Below are positions 11,897-22,472 of a stretch of DNA of 64,000 bases, one piece after another (within the stretch, counting starts at the first letter, position 1; each line of letters starts with the position of its first letter). A program made the position numbers and the translations under genes. The notes below the pieces were generated by a model that was not told the DNA's origin, searched no databases, and was given only the letters and a program-made list of their open reading frames with translations. The DNA is from Amaurobius ferox (Eukaryota; Arthropoda; Arachnida; Araneae; Amaurobiidae): contig OX578146.1 of the NCBI GenBank assembly GCA_951213105.1, forward strand, positions 111,383,195 to 111,447,194, given 5' to 3'.

Positions 11897-12224
11897 GCAC
11901 CATTTGAAGTTGTTTCTAGTGATCATATTGCTTTTCCTCAAACAGCATCAGGGAACAAACACATGATTGTAGAAATCGACCAAAGACGACTCGATAAGTA
12001 TACGAGGACTGGCCACAAGCTCACGACCATAAACTTACTCCGCATTTTAAAGGACCCTTTCGCATTGTACGCCAAGTGGGGCCGAGTGTTACGACATCGC
12101 TGATGTCTAAAGAAAAATTCCGCCGAAAATAGTTCACATTCAAACGCTCAAGATGTATGTTCAACGTACCTTACCACCTCGCCAAAACAGACATCCACCA
12201 GAAAGATTCGGAAACCGACGAAAA
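11897..12224 (+). pseudogene. Ty3/gypsy integrase remnant
   Basis: Three frames together give fragments of a gypsy-type polyprotein. The first, PFEVVSSDHIAFPQTASGNK (about 11900-11960), is typical of the start of the integrase core around its first aspartate. LTPHFKGPFRIVRQVGPSV (about 12032-12090) is the C-terminal GPY/F-like module. After a single-base frameshift comes IPPKIVHIQTLKMYVQRT (about 12119-12172) and a basic tail. Most of the catalytic core is deleted, so the relic is inactive. No LTRs were found beside it. Confidence 0.75.
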
Positions 12225-12489
12225 GGTATTTTCATCCATAAGGACATTTCGTAATTCGGACTTGAACAAAACAATTAATGGACTTTACAAGTCTCAAATT
12301 CTGAAATTGTTTGGGCCGTGAAAGCCGTCATTACGAATTTATAATGTATCTTGCATATAACTGCGCCCTCTATCGAGCTTTATGCGTGGACATATGATTA
12401 TAAATAAATTAGTTTAGATTCTAATCTTGCAAAATCATGTCACAGTTTCATGATTAATAAGAGTAGTGCGCTTTGGCTCACCAACACTC
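12225..12489. other. Unassigned DNA after gypsy relic
   Basis: No gene recognised. It could hold decayed 3' sequence of the gypsy element. Confidence 0.2.
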
Positions 12490-13095
12490 ATTTTCGATAT
12501 GTGCACATAAGAATTTTAAAACCATTAAACGTATTTTCTTGAAGTGCGGCAGCTTGGTTGGTATTGTTTATAATTCGACTTGAAAGCATTATGTAAAGCC
12601 AAAGATTCACCCATTATTTTGATCCAAAATATTTCTTGTTTCACGTTATAAATTTTAATTTGATAAGGACATTCGTTAGATGTGACTCTTTATGTGTTTA
12701 TCGTCAAAATGTTTAATAACGTTTTGTCGTCAAAACTTGTAATATTTTTTTTATAATTTTTACATTATTTAAATTCTGAAACTATTTTATGTTTTATATC
12801 ATTTAAACTTATCAGCAATTATTTTCGATGCTTGCACATAATGATTTGTAAGCCAATAAAAGTATTTCGATAACGCGCAGTGTCTCGGTTGGTATTGTTT
12901 ATAATTTGAATTAAAAACATTATGAATGTCTAAAATACATTCACCGTCCTAATTTTAAACATTTTCTATTTCAAGTTGTAAGTTTTGGATTAAATTTGTT
13001 TTTTAATTGGATAAGGAAGTTGGTCGTGACCTTTCATTTTTAATTTTTTTTTCGCCTAAACGTATAATGGTTTTTTATATTTTTTACACCATTAA
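12490..13095 (+). repeat. Diverged direct duplication, period ~340 bp
   Basis: The segments 12490-12775 and 12830-13095 share ordered blocks: 'ttttcgat', 'gcacataa', 'ttggttggtattgtttata', 'cattatg', 'gataagga' and 'cgtcaaaa/cgcctaaa'. The level of change suggests an old tandem duplication or two copies of an undefined repeat. No coding potential. Confidence 0.6.
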
Positions 13096-13319
13096 TATTG
13101 AAATTTCTGTGTTTGTGCGGTTTATCGACCTAAAAATATTTGTAGCTAGATATAAATTTAACCAGCCAATTATGATGTATGTGGCACTTTCAGCACGGCC
13201 GACTATAAGGGCCTAGACCGACTACAGGCAGAATATCTTTAGTCAACCATGACTTTCAGTATGTGATGTCATAGGCTAGGTGATGTTCTATCGTTCAAGA
13301 AGACTACTTTTTCCCAAGT

Positions 13320-14180
13320 TTTAAATAAAAATAAGACATTTTAATTTTACATAAATGAAAGTAAATCGAAGGATTTCAAATTTAAATATTCAAAAGTAAA
13401 CAATATTTTTTAAATTTAAACATAAAAATAAGTTGTTTCAAAATTTATATTGTAGGAAAGTGAACGAATTTTTAAAATTCAAATTATCGAAAGATAAAGA
13501 AAGGATTTAATGAATTAAAATTAGTGAAAGTAAACAAAGGTTTTTTAAATGTTAATTATCAAAAATAAACAAAACCCTTTTGAAATTAAAACTATTGTAA
13601 ATAAATAATACTTTTTAAAATGTATTTTCAAATCTCCATACAATAAAGAGCAAATAAAATATTTTTTTTTATTCAAATTACTGAAAAATAAATTTATTTT
13701 CACTCTAAAAATATTTCTTTTAATACTGGCTAATTAGAAATGTTATGAAAACTTGAACAATGAATTGATTTTATTTCGAAAATTATTTTTCTCTTTCTCA
13801 ATAGATAGTTATGAAATGATATGTCCTAATTTTAGTAATATTTTAGAACATTCGTTAATTAAAATAAACGAATTAGTATTTAAAATGATTTGCACAAACT
13901 GGAAATCATTTTAAGGGCATTTATTTAATTGAAATTCTGAGCCCTTTTCAATTAACTCTAATGTCTATATTTAATTATTTTACCCATATTTAATTATTTT
14001 TATTATGGAAAAGTTAATTGATGTGTTTAGGAATGAATTAAAAATGAGTTAAAGTATCATATCGAAAATAATAAAAATATATATTTGTGTAATAATAAAA
14101 ACAAAAATATGTATTTATATAAAAATATATATTTTAATATATATAAAAATATATATTAAAAATATTTAGTCCGGTCAAAT
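13320..14180. repeat. AT-rich degenerate tandem sequence
   Basis: From about 13340 to 13640, the phrase 'gaaagtaaa' followed by 'tttttaaat' recurs at roughly 50-60 bp spacing. The rest is very AT-rich, with runs such as ATATATTTTAATATATATAA near 14130. No gene recognised. Confidence 0.4.
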
Positions 14181-14529
14181 AACAATGTTTTCAGCTTCAA
14201 TTTAAGTGTAGCATAACTCTTACAAAACAAAATAGATATTAAAATATCTAAACATTCTTAGAATTAGAAAAAAAATGTATATATTTCATCTCTTGATAAG
14301 ACAATAAAATTGAAGCAGCTGTGTAGATTTTACCCAACCCGTGGAACGAAAGGTGAATCGATAAATAGCGCAACCCAAAACTATAATGAGGATGCCGAAC
14401 CATAACTTAGATCACGCATTGCATTAAAAGAACATTAAACACCAATCAGACCAGTAATCAAAGGAGCAGCAGACGATATGATAAGATGGAATTGCTCTGA
14501 GAAACGAATTATGTTTGAGATGATTGCAT

Positions 14530-15125
14530 ATTATCGACGGCAATCTAGAAAAAGGGGAAAGTATATATATATATAGCATAGTAAACATATAAGATTAAAA
14601 TTAATTCCACAGTTATCCAAATATTCTCCAGAATTTGGCGCAAAGCAGCACACTCCCCTAAAGCAACATACAAGATTCATATGAAAAAAGAGGGGGAAAT
14701 GACCAAATGCAAAGCATAAAATGGTAGAGGGGGATGGCGAGCCCTTTTTCCCGTTTAAAAGACTGCTTTTATGCCCGGGCAACACTCACGGTACCAATGC
14801 CATGCATTAGCTATACGTCCGTAAATGTGCCAAGTCAAAAACACTCGAAAAAGTGCAAAGTAAACAAATAGGAATCAACCAGGATCGCAAGGGAGAGGAA
14901 AAGAATGGAAATGCAGCAAATGCCAGAGTGCATCATATATAAAAGCAGTTCACGCATGCGTAATTCGTTATTTCCACCTTCATCGCTCTATACCTCTGGC
15001 ATATCCTTTAAGTAAGCATTTTGTCCCTTTTTTGTATTAAATAGGGAATTATAATAACATGTCAGGAAGCCAATTGGATAATTCAGTTTTATTGCCTCCT
15101 TCATAATATTCCTATTATGCATGAT
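14530..15125 (+). repeat. Family F, direct copy
   Basis: This ~600-bp non-coding block matches one arm of the large inverted repeat at 16996-17932 along most of its length: 'aaaatggtagaggg', 'cccgtttaaa', 'aacactcacggtaccaa', 'atgtgcc', the TATA-like 'catatataaaag' (14935), 'acgcatgcg' (14953), 'gaattataataac' and 'ttattgcctcctt' (15092). The TATA-like block followed by a GCATGCG block resembles a promoter, so F could be an LTR or a small element with its own promoter. Its class is unknown. Confidence 0.6.
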
Positions 15126-15600
15126 GCAATCTGACTTGATATATATATATATAATACAGAAATTTTAAGCCTTTCCCAATAACGCGCCCTTTTCTTTCAT
15201 AATTATTATTCCAAATTCCTATTTCATGTCCAGCACGTATTGCAGCTATATTAAATTCTATTCTACGCCACTAATATTAACAAAGTCTGCCAGCACTTCC
15301 TCTTTTCCTCGACCATACCATATATGGTCACTAATCTTAACCTCTGCGTAAACTTTCTCATATGAAACAGCTTCACCATCACATTTTTAACGGATAAAGA
15401 ACGTGAAGGCAGCATGTGTCCCACGCCTCATATCCCTCGCCTTCCCATGTAACTATACAGTGTATGTGAACCAACGCAGACGGCATTGGGATTTCTTGAG
15501 AGCAGGTTGTCGTAGCTCGGCAGTAATAAATATGTATATATGTCGTAGCTCGGCAATAATAAATAATGTGAAATGTCTCTCCCATGGACTTTTTCAGTCA
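15126..15600. other. Unassigned DNA
   Basis: No gene recognised. The phrase 'gtcgtagctcggcaataata' occurs twice in near-identical form (about 15508 and 15542), a short local duplication. Confidence 0.4.
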
Positions 15601-15605
15601 ATATT

Positions 15606-15627
15606 ACACACGCACACACACACACAT

Positions 15628-15661
<34 letters not shown>
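15606..15661. repeat. CA/TA microsatellite
   Basis: A (CA)n tract runs into a pure (TA)n tract directly before the candidate solo LTR. A second (TA)n tract lies at its other end (16611-16630), so the element may have inserted into a TA microsatellite. Confidence 0.9.
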
Positions 15662-15665
<4 letters not shown>

Positions 15666-15870
15666 ACGAACGTAACCTCTAAGAATCGTGGGTGTTACGC
15701 AGGATACAAGAAAGAGTTCAAGTTTCTGGATAACTAACGTTTATCCTCAAGCACAAAGTAAACAGAAATAATATGCAATCAAACAGCACTTAAATGCTCC
15801 ACTAATTTCTCAGAATAAGCGATATTATTCTCAAAATACTGCTGAAAATAATTTCACAGAACAGCAGCTG

Positions 15871-15989
15871 AGTAAACGGCCCTACCGTGCTGAAAACACC
15901 GGTTCTCGTTAGATTACTGAAGTCAAGCAGCATCGGGCGCGGTTAGTACTTGGGTGGGTGATCACCTGGGAACACCGCGTGCTGTTGGC
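15871..15989 (+). pseudogene. 5S rRNA-derived SINE head
   Basis: About 119 nt match animal 5S rRNA along its full length, with the internal promoter region (gaagtcaagcagcatcggg ... ggttagtacttgggtgggtg) intact. The first bases are mutated (gtaaacggcc instead of gccaacggcc). It is part of the SINE and not a ribosomal gene, because it runs straight into SINE body sequence and has a target-site duplication. Confidence 0.9.
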
Positions 15990-16260
15990 ATATTTCGGGC
16001 GCGGTAGCCCAGTGGTTTGCGCGTTGGATTTGCACGCTGCCACAACTGCCGCCGTGTTCATGCGGAGTGCGATCACGTTAAATATGTGGGTCCGTAAGTC
16101 CTTCCGAGAGGTTGGTGGTAGGGGAAGGAGGGTACGGTCCCTGTGGATGGCTCCCCCACTGAGTTCCGGTCTAAATTGGGTGGCACTTCCCGGCTGTCCA
16201 AATGGTTACCTTACACCTTTCTGGTAGGTCGGACGGTCTGGGTCTCAACAACAACAACAA
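15871..16260 (+). mobile_element. 5S-headed composite SINE
   Basis: Order: 5S rRNA-derived head (15871-15989), a tRNA A-box-like block GGGCGCGGTAGCCCAGTGG (about 15997), then 'ttgcacgctgccacaactgc' with the B box missing, the 'gtgttcatgcggag' block, 'ggtccgtaagtccttccgag', 'ggtagggg', 'cacttcccggctgtcc', the 3' block 'ggtaggtcggacggtctggg' and a (CAA)n tail. It is flanked by AACAGCAGCT (15860-15869) and AACAGCAACT (16261-16270), a target-site duplication with one mismatch. It sits inside the candidate solo LTR. It encodes no protein; pol III transcription would start from the 5S internal promoter. Confidence 0.9.
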
Positions 16261-16654
16261 AACAGCAACTATTATTGACAAAAATCACAGTTCATTGTAG
16301 GTCGTGTCACATCAACTCGTAAACTACCGTGCAACAAAGGGATGAGTCTTTTTTATAGTCTCTCCATCGAAACTTCTGGAATTCTCTCCATATCTCCTAG
16401 ATAAATCGTTATTTCGTGAATATTCTGGAACAGTCCGGATGTCGCCAAATTGGAGATAAATCGCCATATCTGGCAACTCTTCTTCTAACTAGGAAATACT
16501 GGAAACCCTGGGTTTACGTCATGCTGACGTCATGGACTGTGTTTTTTTCGCCTGACCTTCAATGCAGTCGGAAGAAGAGGAGCCAGAGGGAATATTGCGC
16601 GTTCGTAACTATATATATATATATATATACATACATATATAATCCAAGAAAAAG

Positions 16655-16815
16655 AAGATTTAAAGGAATGTGGGATAACCAAATGCTTTGCATTTAATGG
16701 TTGGGGAGGATTGAGACTCCCCCTCCCTTGGCGCCTTTTCCTGAGTAGTGCCTTTGCTTTTTGTGGATATGCATAGGAATTCTATTTGAATTTGATTACT
16801 GGTTTTTATATGATA
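16655..16815. repeat. Possible family F fragment
   Basis: 'ataaccaaatgctttgcatttaatgg' followed by a G-rich/C-rich pair and 'cccttggcgcc' resembles 14698-14745 and 6945-7020. It ends at a (TA)n tract (16817-16881). Similarity judged by eye. Confidence 0.35.
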
Positions 16816-16816
16816 C

Positions 16817-16881
<65 letters not shown>
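16817..16881. repeat. (TA)n microsatellite
   Basis: Almost pure TA repeat with two ACAT interruptions. Short frames of alternating Tyr/Ile over it are not genes. Confidence 0.95.
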
Positions 16882-16884
<3 letters not shown>

Positions 16885-16995
16885 TATTATAAAAAGTGAA
16901 AGACAAGGAATTTTCCAAGAAAAGCATGATAACAACATTTCGATCCACTACTTAGGAGAAGGCGCATATGCTGCTCTTGTTCCATAGTAGAATAC

Positions 16996-17928
16996 AAGGA
17001 TTAAAAATGAAAGCAGATAAAAAACGGGAGTGACCATATGAATTACATAAAATGGTAGAGGTGGATGGCGACACCCCTTTCCCGTTTAAAGCAGCTTTTA
17101 CAACCCGTGTAACGCTCACGGCACCAACATAATAACATGGTCAGTCTCCCAAATGTGCGAAAACAAAAGCACCCGAACGGACTCAGAGTCAAAGATGAAA
17201 ACGATGTAGAAAAAGGAAAGAAATATCCTTCAACCTAACCCAGTGGAACATCTCCTTATAAGGGTAAAGTCGCACATGCGCAGAGATATAACTTGATAAC
17301 AGTTTCGCAGTTATGGATATAATGCCTCACTTAACGTTAAGAATATTACAACTTTTCTTTGAAAAATGAATTGTAATAATGCCGTATAAAATTCATAGGA
17401 TAATTTCTCTTTATTGCCTCCTTTATAAATGCAACAAATGTAACAAATTTATACGCTTATTATATATACGCTATATTATTGTTTACAAATGTAACAAATT
17501 CATAAAGGAGGCAATAAAGAGAAATTATCCTATGAATTGTATACGGCATTATTACAATTCATTTTTCGAAGAAAAGTTGTAATATTCTTAACGTTAAGTG
17601 AGGCATTATATTCATAACTGCGAAACTGTTATCAAGTTATATCTCTTCGCATGTGCGACTTTACCCTTATAAGGAGATGTTCCACTGGGTTAGGTTGACG
17701 GATATTTCTTTCTTTTTTCTACATCGTTTTCATCTTTGACTCTGAGTCCGTTCGGGTGCTTTTGTTTTCGCACATTTGGGAGACTGACCATGTTATTATG
17801 TTGGTGCCGTGAGCGTTACACGGGTTGTAAAAGCTGCTTTAAACGGGAAAGGGGTGTCGCCATCCCCCTCTACCCTTTTATGTAATTCATATGGTCACTC
17901 CCGTTTTTTATCTGCTTTCATTTTTAAT

Positions 17929-17932
<4 letters not shown>
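16996..17932. repeat. Large inverted repeat of family F, 432-bp arms
   Basis: Arm 16996-17427 pairs with arm 17501-17932. Paired positions sum to 34928 at both ends, so the arms have no net insertion or deletion over 432 bp, with only scattered mismatches. The 73-bp loop holds a direct repeat of 'acaaatgtaacaaatt'. Each arm contains the family F promoter-like blocks: 'ccttataagggtaaagtc' and 'cgcacatgcgca'. The outer ends abut AT-rich DNA, with a (TA)n tract starting at 17933. A transcript would form a very long hairpin. It could be a fold-back transposon or a head-to-head pair of F elements. Confidence 0.9.

Positions 17933-17967
<35 letters not shown>
17933..17967. repeat. (TA)n microsatellite
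   Basis: Pure TA repeat directly at the outer end of the inverted repeat. Confidence 0.95.
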
Positions 17968-17972
<5 letters not shown>

Positions 17973-19910
17973 TTGTTATGTTATTTATATATGTTATATT
18001 ATTCATTTCTATATATTTTAAACGTTTAATAAAAACTGCTTTTAGAACCATGGTACAACATTTGTGTTTTACCTAGAATCTAGGTACGTTGTACATGATT
18101 TTTGCTAGTTTCTAGGTCGAATTTCATTTGCAACGCATATTTTCATTGCTAAAACAATGCTCTATCGGTAAGGAGTTTCATATTAACACAAATAATGCGT
18201 GTTAAAAATACATAATGAAAAGGAATCACTTAAAAATCAAATTTCTGTATGGCTAATTTCGTTTTTTATAAATTTCTAGCACACAGTACAGTTTGCATGA
18301 ACTAAATCAACTTTACAGTAAACTCCAATGGCACATGTACAGAAATTAATTAGTGTATTCTATACAAGCTTATATGTTCAAAGAACAACACATTCCCTAT
18401 ATACTATATATATGAAGCAAAATTTTATTTTAATATTTCTTTCATATGAACAAAACTATCCTGAAGTGTTCTAAACAATATAGATGGAAAGACCTATAAA
18501 AACTTGAAATTCCAATAAAGATATTTAGATATAGAAAAATGTAATTCTTATTTTACGAAATATAATACGATTCTAAACGTCTCAGACAAAGTATGTCCAA
18601 CTAATGGTTATTACTAAGAAGTATCGCTTTCCAATTTGGGAGGAAAGTAAAATCTACATTAGAGTTGTTATTTTTTCAGTTTCTCCGGGAATCAATATGT
18701 TTTGTTTATTTGTTGCATTCACGTGACTCACTTAGTCCTTTCGAGAAATATCATGCTAACTGGGGTGAAGTCAAACATTTATTATTTTAAGAATATATAG
18801 AGATAATTGATAAGCAGTACTGTTAATCACTTTTTGAATCAATATTGATAAGAATAGGTATTGCGATTTATACCGTTTTTAATTAAAAACATATCATATC
18901 TTGAGGTGTATTTTGCCGGATATGGATGATTTTAACAGTGCATTTTGGCGTCTTATTACTGATTTTAATTTAAATGTTAAATATATGTAATGCATGTCTA
19001 TATATGTAGCATATGTTTTTTTTCATTCTTTTATATCAATAAGTAGCAGATTGAAAATGGAATGTATCTTTCAATGAACTTTTGTTTGCAAGTGCTTTCT
19101 CTATAAAGTGACAAATCAGTTTGTGTTAATATTTATACTTTTAGTGCCATTTTGCGTGTCCAACAAATTTATAAATCGTTTGCTATATTGACTTCACTAC
19201 TATCAGTATTCAAGAAATTATCGTAGCTCTCTCGAAAATTTCAAATTCTAATCACCAAATTACAAACAAATATCTCTTTCTAAGTTTTGTATTATGTGTA
19301 TGCACAAATTTTCATGGCGATATGTACATTCGGTGTCTTGAGTCATCGTGTTTACATCTCTCTCTCTCTCTCTCACAAAGAAAAGTAACTTTTCAATAGT
19401 CTCTCAGAAAGTCTTTAAATACACTATCGACAAGTTTTCAGATAGGAAAAGTAATTTGTTCTTTACTCATGTACGAAGGATTTACATTTTTAGAATGAAA
19501 AACTAGCAAAAGACTCGGTTTCAATTCAATGTTACAACTGAGCCCACTTATGTAGCAGTCAAACAATGCAACAACATATATAGGTTTTTTAATTTCATGA
19601 ATAAATGTTTTAAAATATTATTCTGGAAAATATTTTCAATGGCTATTATCGTTCAAAATAACCAGTCATGCAACATAATGAGTAGATTAATTTCTTATAG
19701 TTATGCCATTGTATTGATCATTGTGTTAAGTATTATTTTCGAAATCGATATTTTAAGCGTATGTTATAAGGCACTATGAACACATTTCGAACATTTTTGA
19801 AAACATTGTGCACATCTGATTTGTGAAAATGATATCTCAAGAAATAATGCAATTACAGCTATTAAATTCTATATGTAGATATATCAGGCACAAAACTAGA
19901 GCTAGATAAA
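17968..19910. other. AT-rich unassigned DNA
   Basis: No gene, RNA or known repeat family recognised. A pure (TC)n tract lies at 19357-19374. The 60-codon frame at 19597-19779 is hydrophobic but has no other support. Confidence 0.3.
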
Positions 19911-20226
19911 ATTGGTACGTTATTCAAAAATAAAAATATGCACTCACTATATTAAGGAACTCCTTAATATTATTACACTTAACTATAATATTTGCATGAT
20001 AAAATATCAGCTTCCTTCTCAAAGTTCAAGAGGGTGCTCAACCATCTGTCACATTTACATATATGTATATTGGTACGTTATTCAAAAATAAAAATATGCA
20101 CTCACTATATTAAGGAACTCCTTAATATTATTACACTTAACTATAATATTTGCATGATAAAATATCAGCTTCCTTCTCAAAGTTCAAGAGGGTGCTCAAC
20201 CATCTGTCACATTTACATATATGTAT
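19911..20226 (+). repeat. Perfect tandem duplication, 158 bp
   Basis: Units 19911-20068 and 20069-20226 are identical by eye. The unit begins 'attggtacgttattcaaaa' and ends 'cacatttacatatatgtat'. Identity in otherwise non-coding DNA points to a very recent duplication or an assembly effect. Confidence 0.95.
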
Positions 20227-20229
20227 ATA

Positions 20230-20786
20230 TTTCGAACTGTTACTTTTAGACAACATTGTCTCCATATTCAATTATGCTACCATACCAAAAAATTTAAGAA
20301 TAGTCTCCTATAGCTCAAAACCTTAAACGTTTTTGGAGATTTCTGTATCCCAAAAGTAAAAGATTAGTTTCTAGTGCATTTTTTGAAGACTTTGAGGAAT
20401 TTCAATGAAGGGCAGCTAATATTAAAGCCAGCAAAATTGTTGTAGATTCAGCTTGATAACCTGTAATAATTTATTGGGATCAAGTCGAAGAGAAGGAGTA
20501 TAGAGAGCTCAAAATGTATATTGATTTTTAGAAATTCTTCGCTGAATGTCCACAGGCCGTGATTGAAGGCAAAGCGTCTTTACACCATTTAGATTTGCTT
20601 ATTTAATGAGCAGAATGGTATTGTAAAACTTATACAAAAAAAAAAAAAAAATACAGCTTCATAAATTTACAGAGTTCGAGATACACCTTAGCACTATACG
20701 CTATCGACTCCAGCTTACTTTGTATCTGACGCACCGGCAAATCTCAAATTCTGGCAGGCCCATCATAATTTTATTAATACATTTTT
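20230..20786. other. AT-rich unassigned DNA
   Basis: No recognised gene. An A tract lies at about 20637-20651. Confidence 0.25.
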
Positions 20787-21937
20787 AACACTTCACTACA
20801 AAGTTGAAAAGTGTTTATGACTTCGTTTATTCTGTCTGTCTGTTCGTTAGCACGATAACTGCCCTATGGAACCTAATTTTTCAAACATTTTTTAAGCGGA
20901 TTTAAAATTCACAAATTGCTTCGAAAATTTTAGTTAATATTCAAATTATTCCATAAAATATATAAAAAAAAATCAGCAAAATATATTCAGTAGTTTTTTG
21001 AATAAAAATTAAAATAATAATTACACCTCTTATATGAATCGATCACATAACGCGATATGAAAAGATCACGTGACCCACTTCAAAATAAAATATGACATCC
21101 ATCTTGTCTCAAAATCGTGATTTTTAAAGTTCTTTTTAATGCATATTGAGTGTTGCATTCGTCCTAAAACGGCTTGGTTTTTGCTTAAATTCTGTTCATC
21201 TACATACTGAAACAACGCAATGACAATATATTTGAGTTTAAATGATCATCCAAATTTGATTATTTCTACAACGAAGCCTATTTTTCACTTCTGTAAAATG
21301 TAAACAGCAAAATATGTAAGATGTGTTGTATAAGAATTGCTGTATTTTTTAACGCAAAAGTATTTAGCTCATGGAGTCTACATTGCTGATATGAATGAAA
21401 TATTCATTGATTTTACAGAGAGGACGATTTTTTTTTCGATAAAAGTTTTAAGCATAGAGTTTAATTACTTGTAGCTCCATGGTCTTAATTTTTAAATAAA
21501 ATAAATTATTATAGTATTGTGATGAATGAAATGATTGGGAAAATGTTATGAATGAAATGCTGCTTTTATAGAGAGAGCCAGGCGTGTTATTTTTTCTATG
21601 ACGTCATTTGAATGAATGTCAGTTGTTTTCGATGAAGTTTTCAAATATAATAAATTATCGTAGTATTATGATAGATGTAAAAATATTACCGTGGAATGTA
21701 TTGCATTTTAGAGATATTTAAACCACGCAATTTATATTTCAATGCCGTCTTTTGAATGAAGTTTATTTTTTTCAATGAAGGTCTAAGTTTTCAAATATAA
21801 TAAATCAATGTAGTATCGTGATAAGTTTTAAAATATTACCGAGGGATGTATTGCATTTTCGACTTTTTTAAATAAAATTGCATTGAAGTTGGAAAGTGTT
21901 TCATAATCAATGCTTTAAGCATGATTGATCTTTCTTG
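20787..21937 (+). mobile_element. Family B repeat, copy 1
   Basis: It starts with the hairpin AACACTTCACTAC-AAA-GTTGAAAAGTGTT, followed by a short CTGT tract and 'ttagcacgataactgcc', with long AT-rich non-coding sequence in the middle. It ends 'gttggaaagtgtttcata ... atgattgatctttcttg'. The start 'aacacttt.caac' and the near-end 'gttggaaagtgtt' are inverted repeats of each other. Compared with copies 2 and 3, it lacks the block around 'gaacccgggttgaaaaaatg'. No coding capacity. Confidence 0.9.
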
Positions 21938-22270
21938 TTTATATTTACCGTGAGCCCGTTTGTAATTTTGACCCTGTTATGAGTTTGAGTTACGCTTGGC
22001 GACTCATTCTCGATTCCATGCAATTCAAATCTCTGCAAAGTTATCTTTGACGTCTTCCTTTTTGGGATTATGCTTGATTCCCACCCCCCCTTTTTTCCGA
22101 TTTCTGTAATTAAATTGTAATTTAATATGCCGTTTTTTTGTTGTTAAAATTTTTGAAAAAATTTTTATGGTTTATCCTTGTCTAAACGTAGATTCTTTTG
22201 CAAATTGTATTTATGCAAATTTTGTCGCTATATCTGTTCTATATATGAACGATTCAAATTTTATTTCCGT
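21938..22270. other. Unassigned DNA between B and hammerhead-like motif
   Basis: Contains a homopyrimidine stretch (cccaccccccctttttt, about 22080). No gene recognised. Confidence 0.25.
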
Positions 22271-22273
22271 GTA

Positions 22274-22315
22274 GCCACTGATGAAGAGCATACTTATGCT
22301 CGAAAACGCTATGGC
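22274..22315 (+). ncRNA. Hammerhead-like motif, copy 1
   Basis: The order GCCA-CTGATGA-A-GAGCAT-ACTT-ATGCTC-GAAA resembles the conserved core of a hammerhead ribozyme: CUGAUGA, then a perfect 6-bp stem II (22286-22291 with 22296-22301), then GAAA (22302-22305). GCCA could pair with TGGC at 22312-22315. I cannot form a proper third helix with a cleavage triplet, so activity is not shown. A diverged copy lies at 32558-32603 on the other strand. Such motifs are known in Penelope-like elements and other retroelements. Confidence 0.35.
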
Positions 22316-22398
22316 CTTTTTTAAACTTTTGTACGTCTTAAGGAAGTGAAATAAAGACCTTCTGTTATGGATGTGTGTTTAATTTTGCTATACGATAG

Positions 22399-22472
22399 GA
22401 ATTTGCACATGATTGTGAATTTTAAGTTTCTTTATATTATATACTCCGTAAGAAGAACGGGTATGCTGCTAG
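22399..22472 (+). mobile_element. Helitron 3' end fragment
   Basis: The last ~74 bp match the reverse complement of the left end of the Helitron at 26869: 'gaatttgcacatgattg', 'aagtttctttatattatat', a terminal hairpin region (ctccgtaagaagaacggg) and the end GCTGCTAG followed by T, which fits the Helitron CTRR-T rule. The 5' part is missing. Confidence 0.75.

Larger units (their letters stand above)
15662..16610 (+). mobile_element. Candidate solo LTR interrupted by a SINE
   Basis: The two ends are short inverted repeats, AGTAACGAACG (15662-15672) and CGTTCGTAACT (16600-16610), with one mismatch. They are flanked on both sides by (TA)n. Without the 5S-headed SINE at 15871-16260 the element is about 560 bp. 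The right part contains 'ttacgtcatgctgacgtca' (about 16513-16532), a doubled CRE-like site common in promoters. Ends of this kind fit LTRs of the TGT...ACA type with mutated terminal bases. No internal retroelement genes remain. A MITE-like DNA element is the main alternative. Confidence 0.45.

Noticed and set aside
15871..15989. A genuine 5S rRNA gene
   Set aside because: All four 5S-like stretches run directly into SINE body, and the copies have target-site duplications. None has an independent T-run terminator right after the 5S sequence.
22274..22315. Calling a confirmed hammerhead ribozyme
   Set aside because: The core and stem II fit, but a third helix and cleavage triplet could not be placed, so it is reported only as hammerhead-like.
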